From the NCBI GenBank assembly GCA_907163375.1, contig CAJQUW010001409.1:62001-126000 (forward strand): a stretch of DNA of 64,000 nucleotides, in the 5' to 3' direction. The DNA comes from Prostheceraeus crozeri. Its lineage: Eukaryota; Platyhelminthes; Polycladida; Euryleptidae. The notes beneath the pieces were generated by a model that searched no databases, was not told the DNA's origin, and was given only the letters and a program-made list of their open reading frames with translations. The first letter of the stretch is position 1. The number at the start of each line of letters is the position of its first letter. Made by a program: the position numbers and the translations under genes. Of this stretch, positions 1 to 15,000 are shown piece by piece.

Positions 1-94
1 GTCGACTCATTGAGGAATCTGACTGTTTTTCAAACTGTTCTTGTTGCATTTGTTTCTCCTTCACAAGTGCTTCGTCTACTAATCTACGCAGGAG
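1..94 (-). CDS. IRE1: IRE1 exon 11 (partial): cytosolic linker
   Basis: The open frame reads LLRRLVDEALVKEKQMQQEQ then FEKQSDSSMSR to the window edge. It is a charged, Gln-rich helical stretch like the juxtamembrane linker of animal IRE1 (human QQQLQHQQFQKELEK). A TTTCAG acceptor ends at position 100, but using it would start the exon with TA and break the phase-0 join from exon 10. An AG five bases further in (GTAAAG|CTC) restores the frame. Either that acceptor is used or a small exon between them was missed. Confidence 0.7.
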
Positions 95-3000
95 CTTTAC
101 TGAAATCTATAAAGGTAATGAATTAGAATTCATAGTCTTAACAAATACAGCAGTTAGGATTTCATAGAAGGTAGTATTGACTATTAGTCCGGGAGCTAGC
201 GTGAAGTTGTGCAGGGAACGAGGTAGTACATAAAACTTTCACATAGCATAGTACACCTCTAACCTACTGCAAAACTTCGCGTCTGCCGGATCAGATCATT
301 TGCTTTTAAGAAATAGAGAGGATAACAAAATCCTATGTATTTCCAGTGGTAAAATTGTGACATTTAAGGTGTTGACTCTATTTTTTCGAATTTTTGCTCA
401 TAAAAGTTACACAAATTGGTATTTTGTTGAATTGGTTATTATAGAAATCATCTACAGATCATGATCTTTCAAATGAGTTATCATTCAGTGACAGAGGATG
501 AAGTAAAGTGTACAAACAGACACTTTTCGTTGGTGTAACTGCAAATTTTAACATAGAAATTTCAGGAAAATTGTTGATATACTTTAACGAAAAGTGTCTG
601 TTTGTACATTTTACTTCATCCTCTGTCACTGAATGATAACTCATTTGAAAGATCATGATCTGTAGATGATTTCTATAATAACCAGTTCAACAAAATACCA
701 ATTTGTGTAACTTTTATAAGCAAAAATTCGAAAAAATGGAGTCAACACCTTAAATGTCACAATTTTACCATTGGAAATACATAGGATTTTGTTATCCTCT
801 CTATTTCTTAAAAGCAAATGATCTGATCCGGCAGACGCGAAGTTTTGCAGTAGGTTAGAGGTGTACTATGCTATGTGAAAGTTTTATGTACTACCTCGTT
901 CCCTGCATAACTTCACGCTAGCTCCCGGACTATAAGGTCATCATCAAAACTTCTGTCTTTGCTCCTGAACCGCGTTTCCAATCGCTGAGCGGAAAATTTC
1001 AAAATGAAAATATCTCGAGAAATTTTTCACGGATGCTGTTATTTCACAACTGCACGACGCTTCGGCCTTCACTGAATCATGTACCAAACAAATTTGGGAG
1101 ACCCTGCTGTTTGGCACATACGAGACAAATAAAATTCACTGACTTTCAAAAGAAAATCTCACCCTCATAACGCCCTCATCAGAAAAACTTTTTTGATGAT
1201 GAGTTGAGACCAGGGATGAGGATTCGGTCCCACACAAAAATCCGGAAGATCTCATCTAGAAGGCCCATACCCTACTTTTTCTGGGGTACATTTTTTGTTT
1301 TGATATGATTACAGGTAATCCAAGAGTCAATTTTAATTAGTTATGAATCTTTATGCGCCTACACACTATAGGCCACACACTGCGACTTAATAATACATTG
1401 ATTATTAATGCACTAAGGCCACAGATAATAATTAATTGGACTGCAGGCGAAACCTCCAGCCTTTTGAGAGTATAAATGGTAGAATTTAAGCTGCAGCTTC
1501 TGTGCTTTAGGTGGAAACACCAGATACTGACTTTCTTTGTTAATGCATTTCTCAATCCTTTTTGTAATTGTGATTTTTACAAACATTACATTATTATTTG
1601 AATCTGATGTTTACAATCGGCTCAGTCCTTGTAAGCAGCTAAAATCATATTAAAAAGTAGCATTTATCTATGGATTGAGAGAAAATCTACATTCTTTGAC
1701 AGAACCATGCGTAAGTATTAACGCCTCAGATATGAGATGCAGATATGAATGACAGGAGGAAATAAGTTCTTTTGAATGATTTTATGTATACGACTGACCT
1801 AAGGTAAATATCATTGCCTATCATGTTCAAAACTTATGATCAGGTGCATATTTTTTCGCCTTCACGCGAATTCTCGAATTTTAGAATCACATCATGCCCT
1901 GCTTTCTGCGGACATCACACACATAAACAGGTGAGACACCATGAGCTGATAAGTTGCGATAATATTAGTGATAATCATAATCAAACTACGAATCAGTTTT
2001 TTTATATGTGCCACTCAAAATAAATAAAAATCTCCCTTGTGCGGAAGCGACTTAAATTGACGCGCTGCGCGGACGATTCCTGAATTCCACGTCATACTAC
2101 CGCCAAACAACGGAAACTGCCATACATCCGCGCAGCATTGGAAGCGCTGCACCTAACACTACCAAAAGATAATGCAATGCTTAATTCCATCTTACACTTA
2201 CAGAGATATATTTTGAAATGCATGACTATAAACATACAACAGACATCAATTTATCCCACTATACCGCATAATATGTCTTGAGTTAGATATTATCAGATGC
2301 GTATGCCATGATACTATCGTGATGTGGAAGAGGTAGAAGAAAAGTGCGCCACTCCCTTTAGTAATTGCTTGTAATTAAAAAAGTCAGGATAAAACTATTT
2401 ACACTACAAACGCTTCGCTGCATCAGCGCACCAAATGAAGTAGAACTCCTTTTAGTGAACTGAGGCAGCGACTTCAGCGCGAAACGTTTTGTGTAAATAG
2501 CTTTTTATGACTTTATTATTACAAGTCATCACTTAAGAGAGTGACGTACTTGCTATCTTCTCGTTACTATGAACACTCTCCCCACCAATGTTATCAACTA
2601 CTGCATATTGTGACATGATAAGAAAGCTGTCATTAAACACTAAGATGCTACCTTCACTCTTCGTATTGTTTTCTGACTTAAGTAATTATATTTGTATAAT
2701 TGTTCATGACAAATAAATAACGCATTTCAAGAGGAGAAATATACATGGAATGTCATCGATATTGGCTTTGTGTCTCATATTCCCATGCTCCATTGACTGT
2801 AGAATAACAATCCTGCTTACCGTCAAATTATTAAAATAAGAAATAAAATTGAGCAAAGATTCTTAAGAATTAAATTTAATACACACATAAAATCTTTCAT
2901 CAGAATTGGTTAATGCACTAAATGAGAAGCTTTTCCTTGCTTCTCAGCAATTAAATAATCCATCGCTCAATTGGGAAATGACTGAAATAATTAATATCTC

Positions 3001-6000
3001 TTATTTCACCTCTGATAATAAAAGAAAATTCCGATTTCTTATAATGCTAGACAAAGTAATGTCCGGTCAGTCACGTTCCAGGTGCTTTCGTTTGTCAGTC
3101 AGTCACGTTCCCAAAAAAACTGTAGAGCAGACATGAAGTAAAAAGGCAAGCTAAGTTCATTACTAAAACATCCCGATACAACCCATATATAGCATATAAC
3201 ATTTCGTAAAGTAACTTTGTTTTATTAAAAAACAGTCTCGACTCTCTCGATTAAACTTGAAAAATATATACCTAGTTGACACTTTCCGAAGATTGGTCCA
3301 TGTAATGCATTTCAGTTTCTATTTTGAAGTTAGATTAAACAGTGGCTGGATACATATTGAATACAAAACAGAGATTGTGCTCCGACTTTATTAATTTATC
3401 TTTTGGAGAAATGAAGCAAATCTTAGCAAAATTTACATTTTTAATTGAAGTAATAGGCCTGACTTTTTCGAAATGAAATTTTCATGCAAATCGATGAGTT
3501 TGTGAACACATAATCAATTCATGCTAAAGATGAACATCACAAATTGAAAGCTGAATTTGAATGGTACATTGTAGAAGTCAGAACCAACTAACTTTCATCT
3601 TGCAAATAGATAATAAATATCATGAATGCACACTATTTCTCTCATTCTGGAAGAATTGTAGGCCAAGTAATGCAATTCAACCTCAGATAAAATGCAATGC
3701 TTAGTTTTTAGAAAAGGTTGATATAGAACAAAAAGCACGAAACTTAATTTCAACCATAAATACAGTGCATCTTCTATTATCCGTATTTTCGAGGATTCGG
3801 ACGAATGCAAAATCCTCATTCCTTCAAGTCTCCAAGTTCTTTGGATTTGGAGGGAGGGATGTTGACAGAAATTGTTGGTGAGAGTTCGGTGGACCAGTTG
3901 AGGGAGTGATTTGAGAATATATTGAGCTGTGAGCATCTGGATGGTGCAAGTTTTGTTCAGCACGTACCACACCATAAAAAGGATGAGACAGCGAAGATGA
4001 CAAAATTGCATTACTATTAGGAAGGATACTTAAAAAACGCCCTACAACTCATTAGGAAGCGATCCCACAGACTAATTTCTAACATTCTTAAGGCGTAATC
4101 GATTAGATCAAGTCGTCACAGCAACTCAATTGCGTTGGTGGGAGATGGCAGTGGAGCGACGACTATTGTTGAAAAACAATCCTTTTCTGATTTATACGAT
4201 TAAGTTTGTCAATTGATATCGCATTGCTTTTGAAAATGCGGCAATTTTCTTTATTGATTTCCGTAGGTTCAGGTGCGAATTCCGTTTCCGAAGATTTATT
4301 GCATGCATTATCTTTGAGATGGTAAGCATGAAAATATTTTGCTATTCCAGCTGATTCCAGGTGCTTATAGCAATGTCAAATAAGCACTACTAGTTCCTTT
4401 CAGTAAAAGAAGTCGAACTACCAGAAATTCCGAGCTTTTTCAATGCATTGGATTCGAATATTTGTGTAACCGGATTTTTCGCTTTTCTGCATCATTGGCT
4501 ACATGTTTCGTTCAAGCCGTCAGGATAATCGAAGACGCACTGTGGGAAATTTATAATATGGCTGATAAAATACGCTTAAGCAATTGAACATAGTACATTA
4601 TTTCTATCTTACTCACCTTCTTCAAGATAGCAAATCCCGCCAATAATAGAACAAAAGCCAACGTTATGCAGATGCAAATGAAAGTTCCATCTCCTAACTT
4701 AAACCACTCTGTCATGCGGTAATGCTGACTATTTCCCGGAAGAAGTCCTTGTCCTTGGAAGTACATCGGAGGGACTACTTTGGATGGACGACGCTCAAAT
4801 TCAATTAACGGAGGCTTCGATGGTTCATTACTGCCTACAGTCAAGGCTGGCTGATAATGTCCGACCAAAGATGCTTCAGAATTGGTACCAGCTGAATCGT
4901 CGGAGGTAATCAGCGGTACCATGCCGCGAACATCAACTGTATCATGTGTGATGGCTGGTAATGCATAGAGCCCACTACCAGTCATACCCACGTACAATGT
5001 AGACCTGAAAATAGAAAGAGGTCGAAAATATAATGAAATGTCGAGATGAGTTCTGACTTCATCTTCTGGTAGTGCATACTAGTAGGTGGAACCAGGTCAT
5101 GTATTCGTGACCCGGCAACCCGAAATCTTAATTTTCCTGAATTCGAATGGTCAGTTTAGTTATTGGCTATACTGAATGCCAAAGCTTGACCATGAAGTCA
5201 TATATAGCATCGTATAGTAGCATCAAACATTCTAGCAAATAATAATGTCTTCCCAAACAATCAGGAATAGCCATGTGTAACCTTTCCAGGAGCTTTCGCG
5301 ACCACAGAAAGAAATAACTCTTACTACAATTCCGAATTCTGATACGGAAGAAACTCAACAGACTGACAGCAATTCCTCATCGCAGTATTAGTTCGATATA
5401 CAATTCAATGCAGTGATATTCCTTTTGACGAGCAGTTTCTCCTCGATTTGCAGCATAACCATGTCACAATTAAGTTGAAATTAAGCTCGACAATATTTTG
5501 ATTTAAATTTGCCAATTTTGACTAATACCGAGATACATTTAAAACGAAAAGTGTCGTGTTCAAAATTAACGAAGACATTTTTTCTATCTTGTCATCTCTC
5601 AGACTCTATGATTGACCTGGTACTGGACAACTGGCTTTGAGGTGTCCGCATCCTCATCACGCCTCATTCTCAACCATACCAACAAGTGATAATCCGATCT
5701 GCGATCCTTTACAAATGATCTATACGCGCTAACGCCATACTTGTCTTTCGCCTTTGAATAATATTGCTTTCCCAATCACCTGGTGATTAGTAAGTTTAGA
5801 GTTAGTACAACGGAAATTCACTCGAACTTTCCAATTTAGTAACAAGCAGACCCTATGGTTATAAGTGCAATAAATTCCAAAACTGAGAAAGACCGACCAC
5901 TGAATGGAGCCACTGCCCGGCTCCACTGCTGGTGGATACGACGTTTGCTTTCACAGAAAGACGTTTCACTTTTAAGATTCATAAAAATTATTTGTCGACC

Positions 6001-9000
6001 CTACATCACTTGTTGGGATAGGCATATGCGAGGCAGGATAACAAGTTGCAATAGAATACTTGCCCCACTACATCAACTGACTGAATCAATTTGATAACTC
6101 CAATCAGTAAACCCAACATGTGTGTTAAACAAGCTGAAAATCTTCATTTCAATCATTTAATGAGCATAATGAACATGTGTGCTTGAGATCATAAAAAAGG
6201 TTATTTGTTAGTTACTTTGTGCATGTAATGCACAAGTATTTCCTATTTGTAGGGATGTGCTGATATGTAAAATTTTGCCGATAACCAATTCCGATAATTT
6301 TTCGGCAAAAAATTATCGGCCGATATGATGGTTCATACATATACAATAATGTGCACCACGTGTGTGTTACATGAAACCTACTTACTTATCAGACTTCTCA
6401 AAAACGCAACTAAACCTGCAAATATTTCATTGTCATATGTTTTGATGTTTTATTAAAACACAGTCCCAAACTCCGAATCTAAATATTTTAAACTAAAAAA
6501 ATGCCCGTGATGTAAATGTTCTCAAACTGAAATGAAAAATTATTGATTATGCCCAAACGATTCTTTATCATGGACTTTTAGTGCACCTGACATTTACATA
6601 TAGCATTAGTGTTCCTGTTGAAATATTGTCTTGAAGATATGGAAGACAAAATGATGTTTAATCAGGATGTGAAAATGTACCTTTCTTGAGAAAACTGTAT
6701 CACCTAACGAAGTTGAACAAAAACAATAATACTCAAGTTCCATATCTCATAATAGTCAAATTCTATTCTCGTCAAATTGAAATGTAAGAAAATTAGTCGT
6801 TTCTCTTTGTGTGGTGTCCTTGTCTCCCACGACAGTGAAAATAGCACTGTTTTCAATAAAATACGTTACAGCAACTGAGTAAATGTTGTCAACTATAAAC
6901 AATAGTTGCATACCCTGTACACGTAGCTTCCTATATCTACATTTAAAGTTACCGTCCAACGAAGGACTAGCTTGTCAAACCTTCACAATAGGAAATAAAC
7001 AATTGCTGTACATTTTATAGTGTCACACTTGTTGTCAATAATTCAAAAGCTTTGCTAATTTGACAAAGTTAGTTATCAGTCAAGTATAGTGAAATTAATG
7101 CAATTTATATAGGAAAATACTCTGAGTTAATTGTGACTAAAACGACAATCGTGGAACAAATGAAAAGCGAAATCGGCTGACGTCTGCCCTTTTCGAAGAT
7201 CTACTTAACAACTTTATATATTCGTCACATACATGTTGAATGAGCTTTATGTCAGTTTATTGAAATTTTCATTAATCTATCTGTTGAATCTGTTGACCAC
7301 AATCAACGAACGTCTAAACATGGGTTCCAACCGACAATAAACGAAGAGTAAGAAGGTGAATAAGCATATTATTGCTAATTCCAATCTTCCACTTACCGAA
7401 AAGTGCCGCTGCGAAGGAAATCATGATCAGATTTGCCGATTTGATCTAACATGTAAGACAAGGTTTCACTACCGAAGCTGAAAGTCGGTACTCTATGGAG
7501 ACTCAAGTCATGCCATGATAGCTGATACGCGGCAACAACCGTCGATCCCAACTCGGCAGTCCACAAAAATTCATCTGCATGAAAAGTGAAACTTGTTAAA
7601 CTTCTGGGATATAGCATTCACTCATTTTTTCGCGTCCTTAAACTAAGAACACATTAATAAAAAAATCTTTCGATGATATGAGCAATTGGAGATATCGATC
7701 GTAAGAAGAATTTAGCATTGTGTCTCAACACTTCGTGAGTGATATGTTTGCAGTACAAACATGTGTGCGTGTATTCATGCCAAACAGGACGAGTTTTAAT
7801 ATGACATGTATCTAGCTTTCACTTGCACAGAAAAGATTTGAGCTGACCTCCCTTAACCCGGCTTGACAGCTACAGTTACAAAAAAGCAATAAAATCAAAT
7901 AAGATAATGTTAAATCAAATAATGCGTAGAGGATTCGCCCATTGTCAACCTCTAATGAAAAGAAATACGGCATAATATCTGGATTACTGTTGACAAAGTA
8001 CACGTGATGCGACTGATATGTATTCATCAACTATTGTTTTAAATACTTTGTGCAAAAAACTGATTATTTTTTAAACATTTTCTCACAATATTTCATGAGC
8101 TTCCATCCATGAAAAAACTGACGCGCCCTACTGAAGTTACAAAAATTAGTGGAAGGCACATTTGCACCAATGTCACGGTAATCAGCTTCCCCAGAATCAG
8201 TTTTCCGATCAGGAAATAAAATGCGATTGTTACGGGGTCTAACTCTTATCATGCATTGTAGGAAAATATATTTCAGATTTTGCTTTCCACAAAGGCGATC
8301 AACGATAACCGTACAAAACAAAAATAAGTCTCTTCGTAGCAACATACTACAAAAGCTCGGAAACAGAAACTGTTAAGTGTGTTGAGTAAGTGTCTTGTAA
8401 GTGTTGACAAGGCATTTCAATTACTTTTTAAATTGCAACTGACGGCAACAATGTCTCTTATTTAGTTAATTATCTTCACAGTTTTCTTTTTCTGCTATTT
8501 GAATGTCTCATATTCATGCAGGGAAAATAGATTTCTGACGTGGCAAATGTTGGAAATATTAAGTTTGTCTTCATATTCTAAAGAAAAATTGTGGATTTTG
8601 TCAGAGTTATTGCAGCCATGTGCCACACATTCCTCCACTTGCTGAAGACCTAACGCGATCGGTGCCCACATAAATAAAAACAAAATGTCATGAAACACTT
8701 TTGTTATGAAATCAGAAACTCCATGACATCTTCATCATGATTTGCATGCACATATAGTATCTAGAATAAATTCACAACTTTCGTCATTATGCATGAACAG
8801 GGAGCGCGACAGACCTAGTAAGTCGATGAGTATCGACATGTAGCTCGCAACAAAATCCGTGACATTAACTATCCTAAACACTATTTCGTGAATGAAGCAT
8901 TCACACTGCAACCACGCTGATAAGTAACTTCCGATGTCGTCAAACTTAATGCTTTACCATACTAATACACGAATAAAGAAGGTTGTGCAAAAGGACACGT

Positions 9001-12000
9001 TCATGCGGTTAATAATAACTTCTTCAAATACTCGTGAGTATTTTTTAACGCTTGACTACAAAAGTTAACCACCTTTTTGTCATTGGGAATTATTTCAAAT
9101 AAATAATCCAGATTACATCTATACAAAAATAAATCAGTTCGCATTAGAGAACCAGCTTGTACGAGGCTTTGATCTGCACAAAGATGAAAATGGTGAGGGT
9201 GTCTGTAGTACTGTACATTCGAATGAAGACTAGTTCCGATAGAGGAAGGGTATTTATCCTTCCTGGCATCTATTCAGTGCCATCGTATTATTTCTATCTA
9301 ATTTACATTCATTGATGCCTTATTCGCCAGAGGGTTCAAATTTCATCCCTCTTCAATCTCGCGAGTGTTAAGATAACATGCGCTTTAATGACTAGACAGC
9401 TACATTCAATTGTAGAACCCGAAAGACTGAGTCGTCGCTTTGAGAACTTATAAAAATTCAATCCGGCCATATTTAAAAAATATAATGACACGATGTCAAG
9501 CGACTAGCAAGATATTCCCTCGTTTTTATGCATCACTTTTGATAAACCGGCATTTAATATGCATCAATCAATAACTAAAATCCAGATATGAGCAATTGCC
9601 ATTTATTCGGCAAATACTAATGCCGGCCTCACAGTAAGTAAGCATGCAAAAATGGGAGCATTTACTTAGTAGTATAAAATTCGTCAGAATGGAGACAAGA
9701 TGTTTTTAAATTTTTTTGTTGCTTTTGACTATTTTCCTGTAGTTATGTTGCTTTCCATGCATGAATTGAAATGAAAATAACGAAGACTTCAATAACTTTT
9801 AAAGAGGCGGGGACATGAATTTCTTGGATTCGATTAATGACAGTCTGATGTCGAATTCTTCAATTGAAGATGGAAGCAATATTCAAGCAGCATTTATGGT
9901 AGGAAAAAGACAGGTCTTCGACCAATCTTAGTTCGCATAAACTCCAATTGGTAAATTTCGGACTACGAAGAAACTTTAGATCTTTCAACTGATGAAAGTT
10001 TGGATATTATCCAGATTCATGGATAATCACATTCAAATTAATTTGATTTCTTGAGGCATCTGGAGACCGTAAACATATCTTCAGAAAAGGACTTTGAGGA
10101 AACCATCTATCAGATCGGGAGTTGTGGTGTACAGGTAGATCATTTTTGGTGAACCATTCTTCAGTTCTTACATAGACCTACCCTTTATGTAACCTTTCGT
10201 CATTCAAAATTCGAGGTGGACTTCGCGCAGAGCCGGAGAGGATTTAGAAAGCAAGAATACCAAAAAAATGGAGGATAAACATTGTAGTATAAAATGGGTC
10301 AACGAGCAGAATTAAGTGTTCTTTAAATATTTTTTGTTTGTTCTTGACATTTTTCTTGAAGCTTAGTTTTCTTTAAATAAATTTAGATAAGAAATATGAG
10401 TGGGGAAAATAAATGCACCGTCAGAAAAAAGAAAAGTATATAACCACAGTAAAGAAACCGTCGAGTTTTCTGTGCTGAATCTAGAGATAAAAAATTGTAG
10501 AAATTCTCAAAAAAATTGTGGGTAAAAGAAACCGGTATCTTTTTTCGTGTTCTATCAAATCAGGATTTTCGCTCTGCCAAAATACAGTAAACTGAAGAAA
10601 TTCATAGCCAGAAAGTATGAGCGGGGAAAAGAAAACGTCAACCATCTCATGAACAGGGCAAGTCTCTCACACTGCTCCGATAGAATAAATTGGCGAAACT
10701 CATTCCCCAAAAGAACAAAGATCAGGAGAAGAAAGCACAGGTGTATAATTCGAATATTTCGCTCGGAACCAATGAAATACAGATAATTTGATAAATTCGG
10801 AAAAATAGGAGATCACATATTTATAAAAATATAGGCTACATGCATATTGTCAGGCATGTGATTCAGTTGATGGAAGCGTCAAAGAAAATATCGGTCATAG
10901 GCGATAAAGTCGATGAAATGGGACAGCAACTTTCCAATACCGCTCATATTCCCACAAGTCATTATAAACAATGACGAGTTATTCTTTGAAAGGTTTTAGC
11001 TGTAGGAGCACTTCGTCTGGTAGAAATACCCTTACAAATGTGACTAAAATGAAGGGTCAATCGTAAAATCTCATCTATCTTTAACGAATTTCAGCATTTT
11101 GTTCGACTGATAGAAGGTAGCTGGCATTCGACACTGTCCAGTGATTTGCTGGATGTGACAAAAAAAAATTGTTGACATTTTCTTCGTTTGATCGTCAGTC
11201 TGTTCTCCTCCAGTCAGCGAATTATTCATTCACAGCTTTGAGCCTTATCTAAAGAGTCATTGTTTCTGTAGACGTTATTGGTGAGAAAAAGGCAATCTGA
11301 TTCTTGATTCTTATAATCAGGTATTCTCAAATCTGATAGGAAATAGGCAAAAATCAATGGGCCTATGGAAGACCTTTGCGGCACCCCTCTCTTGGGTAAA
11401 ACAAATTTTCTTTCGATTTCTGAAAATATAAATGGCAATTGGAAAATATACCGCACAGTTCTTAGCAGGCACCTATGAAGCATCGGAACACAAATTAGTA
11501 AGGGGGGTCAGCAAAGTTCATATTTCGTTCGCCTTTAGTCCTCCTTGGATAATTTGTAAAGGTTCGAGATATCAAGATGAATTCACGATCGATGGTTGCC
11601 TCTATCACTCCCTCAACTATACATTTTACTGCAATGCACTTGCTTTTACATAATTGGGAATATTTGGGTGTTGGAAGAAATTAATGAAAAGAAAGCAAAA
11701 TCACATCCCTGTTTATGAATCAAAATGAATTAAATGACGAAACTAATTCAATTCTTCAAATAAGACTCGAACACTCGAATCACGATTTTAGAAATGAATT
11801 GATTATTATTAATCCTTGTCGCAACTCACTTGTTTTTGATTTGAGGGTTACAAGGCGACCGTTTTGAGTTGATGTCAAGATCTTCAAATCTGCAATCAAC
11901 ACAAAATTTATGAAAAATTATCAAAAGAATGTGGCAATTCATAATACTCACCATATTCCTTGCTTTCTTCGACAGTATGCGCAGCATAGTCACTGTACGT

Positions 12001-15000
12001 AATATTCCATCTGAAAATATCATAGATATGATAGTCAACTGCAGGAAAGCTATTTTACTGCTTTCATAGGTAGCTTCTTTGTATAACAATGTTGGATTGT
12101 GAAATATTTCGGCTCGCAATATACCAAAATTATCATTATACTTGCTAAGTTGCATTATACCACAAATTTCCTTATTTTCTTCATTTGGATTACATGTCAC
12201 TGTCATAAATTCATTGTAAGGGTACCGGAATGAACTATTCGTACACGATGATCAAAACAGAAAGTCACCAGACCTCCCTGGTTCACACGCTAGCAGAATA
12301 TATTGCTATTTGACGGACTACTACCGGTAGTAGTAGCATCATTTCGTGGTGTAAAACGTCCATCCCTGAGGGGCTGACACGTGCCTCTCGCCCTATTCAT
12401 TGAAAATCGCCGCAGTTATAAAAACACCAGATATATTCCGCCCATCGGACTTTCTCAATGGTGACAGAATTGAAGTAGTAGAAGTAGTGCATATTTGCTT
12501 AGACTTTGGCACATAGACGTCACTGTGAATTTTTAATTTTATACTAGACCTGTTAATTTTCTTCCTTTTTATCTGAAGATAGTTAGTTAACTGATGTTAA
12601 CCGAAATTAATTGTAAAAATAACGAAAAAGAAAATAAAATTACCATCTTTCAATATTGGCTCTTTCCAGTTCCATTCAAAAAATGCGTCATGATGCTCTG
12701 GTGTCTACGTAATTAAAAAGCACCAAATTAATTTCAAAACTAGCTTCAAACAATTTAAACTCTTTGTTTTAAGTTTCTAACCGACATATCAATTATACAC
12801 CCGCAAATCCTAAGCATAATGCAATTTCAAGTCAATCAACGCCAACAATTAAATGAATCTTACTTGACTTTCTTTGAATATGCATCCACAACAACTAATT
12901 TATACTCTGAACGTCCGAGGTATAAATGCCGCTTCAATTGACTTCGCATCGGACAATATGTGATTGTTCGCTCATGTGAAATTTCTTCCAATTTCTGACC
13001 CGTATCGGGATCAATAACAAACCATATACCCGATTTCGAGCCTGAAAACACCGACGGTTATATCATTCATCATTCAACACAGCTGTTCACTGACTGATGT
13101 CATCTATTAAATAGGAAGTATAGCAAATGTTGTCTCCCAAGACAAATTGCTCAAGAACACTCAGTCATATGTCATATTTTATAGAGTAATTTTAAAAGCA
13201 CTAGATCACAAATCTGTTATTTCTGTCAAGCACAGATGGTGTGAACTTAGCACGCACTGAGCTATTACATGCGTCAAAATTGAATGCCTTCAGTTGTCGG
13301 GTTGACTCATTGCCTCCTTCGAGGTGTATCTGATTTATTACAAAATGGTGCGTAAGTAATGTGAAATTCAAATCATGATCCTAAATAAGACCTTAAGGCA
13401 AAAATGGGTTATCGTCACAGCTGTCGAAGTCAGCACGGTACTCGGATGGGTTGCCCATGCGGTTCGCTTTCCTGCCTCTCATGGTTGAAATGTTATGCTA
13501 CATCATGTTTAATCAATAATACCGATGGTCATCAATAAGCATTAAATTGAACACAACTACTCTTGTCAAATGATAGCAAGGTTATTCCGCGTGACCAGTG
13601 ACTGGCCATCTCAAATATCAGAATTAGTTTACAGAGATTCCAGATGCTTTGGACTTCACAGCTTCTCAAAGAGGAAAAGTAGACTCAAAATGGTCGTCAA
13701 AAATAGACTTCAACATTTTTCTAGAGCGTCACTTTTCATTCAACCAAATTCTATGTGCAATTAATTTGATGTGTATTGCAAATTTCTCATGAGCCGTTCA
13801 CTCATATGCTCTATAGGATACACAGCATAGTGCAGAACACATAGTACCATATCTATATTTATAAATGATTATCTATTACTCATCTTATTATCGATACATT
13901 AGTATCATGTTTTGCAAGATTAACTTGATCTAGCAATCTGATCAGAAAATTCATTTTTTCATTAATGCGATTTAAACTCATCACATGTGGGTCAATTAAA
14001 CAAATCAAGACCATGTAAGTCTACATTAAATAATTCGAGCAGAATTTTACTGAAAAAAAGGTGGCGCTTTAGCGGTAGCCCTTTAATGAAAATGGCGAAA
14101 ACCGCTGTCACTAAAAAAATATATTTCAGATTTATCTAATTTGCAAAGTAGTCATAGATATCAGTCTCCTTGTAACACGGCTGTTCTTCTACATAATAGA
14201 AAAGCTCCTTGTGCAATTAGGTTAGCAAAAATGGCAATTGGAATGGGAAAAAATGGCAGATTGTCAACATAGATTTCAAATTACGCTAAAATTGAAAGCT
14301 GCAAAAATGAGTAAAATTTCCCGATTTTCATTGGACTTTATCTTTGGCACCCAAACTCCAATGTGTTTACACAATGATTTCCAATCCAACTGGGACATAC
14401 CCACATTTACAATTTTAGGATAAATGAACAATTCTATCCACAAATATATGACGTCAAAAATCGACTATATTATTAATTATTACACTAATATTCTTAATTA
14501 ATTAATTATTATATTATTTTTGACGACGATCTCTGATTTGTGATGTTTCAAAATCCAAAGTATTAGGGATTTCGGCGAACTGCCTAAGAAATCTTAGCTT
14601 CATATTCAGATTAATCAATTCTTGGAGTTTCGTGGAAATCTGAGATGGTCAGTCACTGACTTTCTTGAAATTTTTCACATATGCAGTCTTTCGAACAGAC
14701 TATAGCAAAGAACGAACATCTGAACAAAATAACGCAGAAAATGAATGCATACAGGCCTGTGATGCTTTCCTCTTTCATTGAATTACACGTACACTTACAA
14801 ACAACTTCGTATTATCACCCCCCGCAAGAACTTTTATTCACACTTCTATGATGTTCATTATCATATAATAATGTTTTTTACTCAGGTTATTTTGTACAAA
14901 ATATTCAAAGTCAAGTTAAAACTCTTGTTATTGGTAACTTGCAGTATAACACTTTATCCTTTCTGTGTCTTAGGTGTGAATTGATTTTTTGACTTTATGA

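Noticed and set aside
459-656. 65-residue ORF spanning the loop of the long inverted repeat
   Set aside because: It arises from mirror-image sequence in the hairpin arms; there is no motif.
9815-10200. Short frames such as MNFLDSINDSLMSNSS and DFEETIYQIGSCGVQ, the latter faintly like SLC22 transporter N termini
   Set aside because: Too short, interrupted, in an IRE1 intron, and without further transporter motifs.
12640-12712. Candidate IRE1 exon reading TPEHHDAFFEWNWKEPILKD between GTAG and GTAATT
   Set aside because: The only acceptor puts it out of frame with exon 6, and exon 6 already joins exon 7 in phase, giving the conserved KWNITYSDY.
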